Assembly (NCBI GenBank): GCA_016285185.1
Contig: JAEEQG010000173.1
Location: 1-64,000, forward strand
Direction of reading: 5' to 3'
Length of the DNA: 64,000 nt
Origin: Spirochaetota bacterium
Lineage (GTDB): Bacteria > Spirochaetota > Spirochaetia > Treponematales > Treponemataceae
Part shown: positions 59,058-64,000 of the stretch, piece by piece
Layout: each line of letters opens with the position of its first letter
How positions within the stretch are numbered: the stretch's first letter is position 1
Position numbers and translations under genes: made by a program
The notes under the pieces: generated by a model
Database searches by the model: none
Seen by the model: the letters and a program-made list of their open reading frames with translations, nothing else
Told to the model about the DNA's origin: nothing

Positions 59058-60875
59058 CTATTCTGTGCGGCGTACAAGCTGAAAAAGTGTTTCTTTTGTA
59101 AAAACAGCATAAATAGGTCTGCCGTGCGGACAATGCGGATCGGGCAGGGCAAGAGCCTGTGCTGCAAGGTCGGCTGCTGTCTGAGTGTCAAGAATTGTTC
59201 CGTCTTTTACGGCTGCTTTGCAGGCGGCTGTTGCCGCTAGTTTGGATGTAAGTTCTTTAGGTTTGATATGTTCTTTAAGCAGTGCTTCCGCCAGATCTTC
59301 TTCCGTGCCTGTCCATTTTACGGGAACAGAGGAAACTTCCCATGAGCCTGAACCGCGGTTTTTCATTTTAAAACCGGCTTTTTCAAGTTCCGGCAGCAAT
59401 GTTTGCAGATAGTCATCGTCCTGCTCGCTTTCGGTTTCAATTACATACGGAAAAAGCAGCGGCTGTTTGTTGCCGAGGTTCTCCATAAAACGGTTATACA
59501 AGATACGCTCATGTGCCGCGTGCTGGTCTATGAGATACAGGGTCTGGTCTTTTTCGGCAACGAGAAAAACGCCGAGAACCGTCCCTATATATCGTGCATC
59601 AATCTGATTGTTTTGTCTCTGAAGGTCAGAATAGTCATGTTTATCGTAGTTTTGTGATATTTGTAGCGAAGTATCAGGCACAGAGTGTTTGTATCCACCG
59701 GAATAAGATGATTGAAAATCTCTTGCAGTCTGTTGGTAAGTTTTGGGTTTGTATTGGTATGAGGATGCAGAATGTGCCTGAAAAGTAGAAATTGAAAGAT
59801 TGTCCAAATCAGGTTGTTGTGAATTAAACACTGATTCCGGTTCAATTCCCGAAACAAGCTGTGATACGGTGTTTTCGCGGTAAAAATCCCGTATTGAACT
59901 GCTTATAGCATGGTGAATCGGTGAAATGTCCTTAAAACGTACTTCGCGCTTGGCAGGGTGAATATTAAAATCTACAAATGCTGGATTTATCTGTAAAAAA
60001 ACAGCTGCCACCGGAAATGTTCCGTTCGGGAAATATCCCTGTGAACCGTATTCCACAGCCTGTATCAGCGAATACTCCCAAATGCGTCTGCCGTTTACGA
60101 ATACATAAATCAGTTTTTTGTCACTGCGGCGGACGGCACAATCTCCTATGACGGTTTTACCGCTGAAACCTTCACTTTTGTAATCACCAAAACTAATTTC
60201 GTGAAAATAACTCACATCTTCCTGTATTTCCAGAGCCTGTACAAAACGTTCAGCGAGCGGCTGCCCTGCCGGAAGATTGAGCTTTTGTTTGCCGTCCGTA
60301 CTGTATTTAAAGCCGATGTTTGTCCATGGAAGAGCCTTTTCTATAAAAGTTTGCCTGCACATTTTGGCTTCCGCCGCCGGTTTTTTTAGAAAAACTCTGC
60401 GCGCAGGAAAGTTTTCAAAAAGAGAGGATGACTGTACGCAGGTTCCCTTTGCCCAATGGCATGGCGTAACTTTGTGTGTTGTGGTTGCAAAGGCTTGGAG
60501 TTTGTGACCGACAGAACCTTCTCTTATGCTGGTTATTTCAAGATGGCTTACAGCCGCTATTGAAGCAAGTGCTTCACCTCGAAAGCCTAAAGTTGATAAA
60601 TTTGAAAGGTCTGTTTCAGTTATTATTTTGCTTGTTGCATGCGGGTACGCGCAGTTTTTGAGGTCTTCTTCCGTCATTCCGTATCCGTCATCAGTAACAC
60701 GTATTTTCCCTATTCCGCCTTCTTCTATTTCAACCTGAATGTTTGAGGGATTTGCGTCTATGGCGTTATCAATAAGTTCCCGGATAATCGCTGCAGGACG
60801 GTCAATTACTTCACCGGCGGCGATTTTTCGGGCTGTTTCGGCAGGCAGTGTTCTTACGGGACGGAATTCGTTCAT
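59058..60875 (-). CDS. mutL: DNA mismatch repair protein MutL
   Basis: 605-aa GHKL ATPase coordinating mismatch repair. RPAAIIRELIDNAIDA, TDDGYGM, TLGFRGEALASIAAV and the DFNIHPAKREVRF loop define the N-terminal domain. The C-terminal domain has DQHAAHERILYN and CPHGRP, the metal-binding motifs of endonuclease-type MutL. The last glutamate of the DQHA(x)2E(x)4E motif is replaced by asparagine. The linker is Gln/Ser/Tyr-rich. xseB ends about 12 nt upstream on the same strand, so xseA-xseB-mutL form a likely DNA-repair operon. Confidence 0.95.
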   Translation of the reverse strand: MNEFRPVRTLPAETARKIAAGEVIDRPAAIIRELIDNAIDANPSNIQVEIEEGGIGKIRVTDDGYGMTEEDLKNCAYPHATSKIITETDLSNLSTLGFRGEALASIAAVSHLEITSIREGSVGHKLQAFATTTHKVTPCHWAKGTCVQSSSLFENFPARRVFLKKPAAEAKMCRQTFIEKALPWTNIGFKYSTDGKQKLNLPAGQPLAERFVQALEIQEDVSYFHEISFGDYKSEGFSGKTVIGDCAVRRSDKKLIYVFVNGRRIWEYSLIQAVEYGSQGYFPNGTFPVAAVFLQINPAFVDFNIHPAKREVRFKDISPIHHAISSSIRDFYRENTVSQLVSGIEPESVFNSQQPDLDNLSISTFQAHSASSYQYKPKTYQQTARDFQSSYSGGYKHSVPDTSLQISQNYDKHDYSDLQRQNNQIDARYIGTVLGVFLVAEKDQTLYLIDQHAAHERILYNRFMENLGNKQPLLFPYVIETESEQDDDYLQTLLPELEKAGFKMKNRGSGSWEVSSVPVKWTGTEEDLAEALLKEHIKPKELTSKLAATAACKAAVKDGTILDTQTAADLAAQALALPDPHCPHGRPIYAVFTKETLFQLVRRTE

Positions 60876-60887
60876 TATAATGATTCC

Positions 60888-61118
60888 TTATTCAACGGAA
60901 GAAAAAAGATCAAGTTCGCATTTATCTTCAGGCAGTTTGGGCTGGTTCATAAGAATTTGAATTTTTCCTTCTATTTTATCCAATTCCTTTTCCATACCTT
61001 TTGCCAGCTGAATACCGTCTTCAAAAACTTTTAAAGCTTCTTCAAGCGGTAGTTCAGGATTCTTTATTTTTGTACTAAGTTCTTCCAGTTTTTCTAGTTT
61101 TTCTTCAAAGTTCTTCAT
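60888..61118 (-). CDS. xseB: Exodeoxyribonuclease VII small subunit
   Basis: 76-aa helical protein. FEEKLEKLEELSTKIKNPEL, then PLEEALKVFEDGIQLAKGME is the canonical XseB pattern. Several small subunits bind each XseA in exonuclease VII, which degrades single-stranded DNA. It starts one base after the xseA stop, the usual order, and is followed by mutL. Confidence 0.94.
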   Translation of the reverse strand: MKNFEEKLEKLEELSTKIKNPELPLEEALKVFEDGIQLAKGMEKELDKIEGKIQILMNQPKLPEDKCELDLFSSVE

Positions 61119-61119
61119 A

Positions 61120-62346
61120 TTACTTCTCCGTATTCGGTTTTATATCCGTAATTTGAGCTTCAAGTTTTCCCTGTGCGGGAATAACTTCTATTATGTCGCC
61201 TGGTTTGACGTCTGTTGCTGATTTTAGGATTGTGCCGGTTTGTTTAAGTCTTACAAGTGAATAACCGCGCTGTAAAACAGCCTGTGGATTAAGTTGTTCA
61301 AGCTTTTGTACTGCGAGTACCAACTTGTTTCTTTGTTGGGTTATCTTTTCCTGCATTGTTTTTAGTAAGTCTTCCTTTGCGCTGTCAAACCTTTGTAATA
61401 GTGGAAGCTGTATTGACCTGAATCGCAGTTCCATAGATTCTGGCGAAAAAGATTTGACAAGAAGTTTGTAGCGCTCAAGTTTTGACTGCATTTCGGTAAT
61501 GAGTGTTTGTTTGTTTTGTTGAATGGCAGATTCAATATCGGTTTTAAGTGGTGTAACCAATTCCGCGGCAGCTGACGGCGTGGGTGCGCGCACATCCGCG
61601 GCAAAGTCGCTCAGTGAAAAGTCTATTTCGTGTCCTACAGCACTTACAATCGGAATTTCCGAAGCGGCAACGGCGCGTACAACATTTTCTTCCGAAAAGG
61701 GAAGCAGGTCTTCAAGTGAGCCTCCGCCTCTGCCTACAATAAGCACATCCGCGAGCTTGTAGCGGTTTGCAGTTTCTATCTGTTGGCAGATGCTTTCGGC
61801 GGCTTCAGCGCCCTGTACCGAACATGGTAGAATTATTACGGAAACAGAGTTGTTTCTTCTGCCCGTGATGTTCAGAATATCCTGTAGTGCTGCACCGGTA
61901 GGACTCGTAACAACACCGACCGTGAGAGGAAAAAACGGAAGCTTTTTCTTTTTTGATTCGTCAAAAAGACCTTCTGCTGCAAGTTTTTGTTTGCGTTCTT
62001 CAAGCAGTTTGAGAATGTCGCCTGTTCCAGCAAGTTCCATTCTGTCAATGATAATCTGGTATGTTCCTCGCTGCGGGTATACTGAAAGTGAGCCTGCAGC
62101 TTTTACACTCATTCCGTCTTTGGGAATAAAATTCAGGCTTCTGGACTTTCCCTTGAACATTACTGCGGAAATTGCAGCATTTGAATCTTTAAGAGTAAAA
62201 TACCAGTGTCCGGTACTGGACGGTCTGAAATTTGAGATTTCGCCTTCGATTGTTACTGATGAGAAATTGTTTTCTATGACGGTTTTTATCAGTTCTGTTA
62301 TTTGAGAAACGGAAAAAACATTATTGTCTGGAAAAAAATCACTCAC
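61120..62346 (-). CDS. xseA: Exodeoxyribonuclease VII large subunit
   Basis: 408-aa catalytic subunit. The N-terminal OB domain (SVTIEGEISNFRPSSTGHWY, FTLKDSNAAISAVMFKG) is followed by the nuclease core: LPFFPLTVGVVTSPTGAALQ, DVLIVGRGGGSLEDLLPFSE, AVGHEIDFSLSDFAADVRAP and TPSAAAELVTP. A coiled-coil stretch and a C-terminal SLVRLKQTG segment complete the fold. The start is a GTG preceded by AAGGG. Length is slightly short but normal for the family. Confidence 0.95.
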   Translation of the reverse strand: MSDFFPDNNVFSVSQITELIKTVIENNFSSVTIEGEISNFRPSSTGHWYFTLKDSNAAISAVMFKGKSRSLNFIPKDGMSVKAAGSLSVYPQRGTYQIIIDRMELAGTGDILKLLEERKQKLAAEGLFDESKKKKLPFFPLTVGVVTSPTGAALQDILNITGRRNNSVSVIILPCSVQGAEAAESICQQIETANRYKLADVLIVGRGGGSLEDLLPFSEENVVRAVAASEIPIVSAVGHEIDFSLSDFAADVRAPTPSAAAELVTPLKTDIESAIQQNKQTLITEMQSKLERYKLLVKSFSPESMELRFRSIQLPLLQRFDSAKEDLLKTMQEKITQQRNKLVLAVQKLEQLNPQAVLQRGYSLVRLKQTGTILKSATDVKPGDIIEVIPAQGKLEAQITDIKPNTEK

Positions 62347-62384
62347 TATTCAACCCTTGTTGTATATTGCCGATATAAAAGAAT

Positions 62385-63947
62385 ATGAAAAATATCGTTA
62401 TCCTGTTCGCAGGAAATACAAAAAACTATGCTGTAAGTCCATTGTTCAACGGTCAGTCTGCATGTGAGGCGGTTTTGAAATGGGCTTGCACAGTACCAAA
62501 TACAGACAGTATTGTTCTTTTGACTTCGGATTCAACCCCGGAACAAATCAGCAAATATATTTTACCAGTTGAAAAGCTGTCATTCAAGCACATAAATAAA
62601 CAAATTTGGACAACTTCCATTTTATTGCAAACACTTGCAGAAGTTTCAAAGGGTTATGATGCAGTTGTTTATGCTTTTGCGGATGCTCCTTTTTATGATT
62701 CAGACATTACAGAAAAGCTGCTGAACAACCATGTTGAATATCATGCCGAATACAGTTTTGCAGACGGATATCCTGAAGGAATGGTACCTGAGGTGATTTA
62801 TCCCGGTACTCTTAAAATGATGTGTGAACTGGCAAAGGATAACGAAGAAACAGTTCAGCGGGATACGCTGTTTTCGGTTCTCAAGACTGATATAAATGCA
62901 TATGAGATAGAAACTCTTATTTCACCGGTGGATTTGCGTTACCTGCGGCTCGCTCTTTATTGTGACACAAAGCGGAATACCCTGCAATGCGAAAGAATTT
63001 CTAAATTTATGACGGCGACCAAAACAAAGGATATTTGTTCCTTTGTCGCAAAGCAGAGTGATATTTTGCGTACTTTCCCGGCTTATTATTCCATACAGGT
63101 TGTTTCAAGCTGCGCCGGCTGCTGCTCATATTGCCCTTATCCTCAGGAATACAAAAAAAAGACAGGTAAGTGTGTTTACGAAAGTCGCGAATATATGGAT
63201 ACCGGAAAATTTAAACAGCTTGTCAAAAAAATCAGCGATTTTTCGGAAGACGCTGTAATATGCTTGAGCCTTTGGGGTGAAGCAGAAAATCATCCTGATT
63301 TTGCGGACTTGGTAAAAACAGTTCTTGATTATGAAGGCTTGTCTGTTCTTATTGAAACGACCGGACAGAATCTTTCACAGCCGCTTGTAAACCGCATTGC
63401 GGAACTTGCCGCTTCCTGCAAAAAAAGAACAAACGGACAGAAGCCCGTAAACTGGATAGTTTCTCTTGATGCGGTTGATGAAGCTATGTACGGCAAGCTC
63501 CACAGCGGAAAATTGTCTGTTGCTGTTTCCGCTCTGGAAACGCTTGTACCGTTGTTCCCAGGTGCGGTTTATCCGCAGTTTGTCCGCTTGCAGGACAATG
63601 AGGTTCAGCTTGAAAGCTTCTATAGGTTTTGGAAAGAAAAAACCGGCTCTGTCATTATTCAAAAATATGATGATTTTTGCGGAAAACTTCCGCAAAGAAA
63701 AGTTGCAGATTTAACGCCTGTCTGTCGTAATCCGTGTTGGCATTTAAGGCGCGATTTGTCTGTTCTTATTGATGGTTCAGTGCCTTTCTGTCGTGAAGCG
63801 GTTCTGGACGGAATAATCGGAAATGCGTTTGATGATCCGCTTGAATCAATATGGGAAAAGAACGAAGCACTGTTTGCAGAACATGTAAACAATGTATACA
63901 GAGGAATATGCGAAAACTGTGATGAATACTATACCTTCAATTTTTAA
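62385..63947 (+). CDS. Spiro-SPASM type radical SAM protein
   Basis: 520-aa protein. The first 200 residues resemble a nucleotidyl- or glycosyltransferase-like Rossmann domain (VILFAGNTKNYAVSPLFNGQ, YAFADAPFYDSDI). The radical SAM motif is CAGCCSYC near residue 240, a C-x3-C-x2-C site, with LSLWGEAENHPDF as the G-E-x motif. The C-terminus has SPASM-type cysteines (CRNPCWHLRRDLSVLIDG, CREAVLDGIIGNAFDD, CENCDEYY). This arrangement matches a spirochaete-restricted family whose product is unknown. It may modify a peptide or envelope molecule. Confidence 0.85.
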   Translation: MKNIVILFAGNTKNYAVSPLFNGQSACEAVLKWACTVPNTDSIVLLTSDSTPEQISKYILPVEKLSFKHINKQIWTTSILLQTLAEVSKGYDAVVYAFADAPFYDSDITEKLLNNHVEYHAEYSFADGYPEGMVPEVIYPGTLKMMCELAKDNEETVQRDTLFSVLKTDINAYEIETLISPVDLRYLRLALYCDTKRNTLQCERISKFMTATKTKDICSFVAKQSDILRTFPAYYSIQVVSSCAGCCSYCPYPQEYKKKTGKCVYESREYMDTGKFKQLVKKISDFSEDAVICLSLWGEAENHPDFADLVKTVLDYEGLSVLIETTGQNLSQPLVNRIAELAASCKKRTNGQKPVNWIVSLDAVDEAMYGKLHSGKLSVAVSALETLVPLFPGAVYPQFVRLQDNEVQLESFYRFWKEKTGSVIIQKYDDFCGKLPQRKVADLTPVCRNPCWHLRRDLSVLIDGSVPFCREAVLDGIIGNAFDDPLESIWEKNEALFAEHVNNVYRGICENCDEYYTFNF

Positions 63948-64000
63948 CGAAAAACAATTCAAACGTACTGTTCTTGGTGGAAATGAGCTTACAGCCGCTC
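63922..64000 (+). CDS. Start of a gene cut by the window edge
   Basis: An ATG at 63922 opens a frame MNTIPSIFNEKQFKRTVLGG that runs to the window end. It overlaps the radical SAM gene by 26 nt, indicating coupling. Only 26 codons are visible, and the family is not recognisable. Its product may act with the spiro-SPASM protein. Confidence 0.55.
   Translation, partial: MNTIPSIFNEKQFKRTVLGGNELTAA

Noticed and set aside
1-64000. CRISPR arrays, tRNA and rRNA genes
   Set aside because: No regularly spaced repeat array and no cloverleaf or rRNA-like sequence was recognised by eye; a tRNA or CRISPR scan would settle it.

Overview
The window looks like a chromosome segment of a moderately AT-rich spirochaete, most likely a Treponema. 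The evidence is protein content, since no rRNA or marker gene lies here: a spiro-SPASM type radical SAM protein, DUF4912 and GH57 neighbours, several tetratricopeptide envelope proteins, a FliL-like protein, and a cmk gene reading into what is probably rpsA. I could run no searches; families are assigned from motifs read by eye.

Layout. 1-8.2 kb is a minus-strand housekeeping block (cmk, rluB-type synthase, scpB, scpA, folK, recA, two TPR proteins, rpe, a sugar-type ABC ATPase). 8.4-13.8 kb is plus strand: a DUF1538 membrane protein with a tandem P-II partner, an SH3 lipoprotein and an ABC-F ATPase. 13.8-15.7 kb is a minus operon of FliL-like protein, small membrane protein, ECF sigma factor and zinc-finger anti-sigma candidate. 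15.8-26.3 kb carries iron-sulfur oxidoreductases, a CBS/DRTGG pyrophosphatase, trpS, a D,D-carboxypeptidase, DRTGG and PHP proteins and a ParC-like topoisomerase subunit. 26.3-33.5 kb holds yfcE-like, hisC, an MBL protein, a pentapeptide protein, murI and a csoR-copA copper operon whose copA ends in a CopZ-like domain.

33.6-49.5 kb is an accessory and defence island. A WYL-domain regulator is followed by three copies of one palindrome (GTGNCA-N5-TGNCAC), each exactly 11 bp upstream of TATAAT. They head (1) a DEDDh exonuclease plus an EVE-like protein, (2) a HIRAN-domain protein plus a paralogous EVE-like protein, and (3) a deoxyribonucleotidase plus two unknown genes. Between and around them lie a PIN-toxin pair, an EcoRI-type methylase with a DUF262-HNH nuclease and a divergent HTH gene around a perfect 24-bp palindrome, a GmrSD-like DUF262/DUF1524 protein, a restriction-helicase remnant, an XRE-ImmA/IrrE pair, a candidate small RNA and a DUF4469 protein. 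49.6-64 kb returns to core-type genes: GNAT, potassium channel with cyclic-nucleotide-binding partner, icd, DUF4349 lipoprotein, trpB2, GH57, DUF4912, PrsW-like, mutL, xseBA, spiro-SPASM.

A second theme is start-site architecture. At least nine core genes have a sigma70-like -10 box ending 6-7 nt before the start codon and lack a Shine-Dalgarno, which predicts leaderless mRNAs; most other genes have ordinary Shine-Dalgarno sequences.

No stretch above 300 bases lacks a gene or gene remnant. The largest gaps (43138-43409, 47304-47497, 48591-48741) hold hairpins, promoters, repeats and a candidate RNA, described below.
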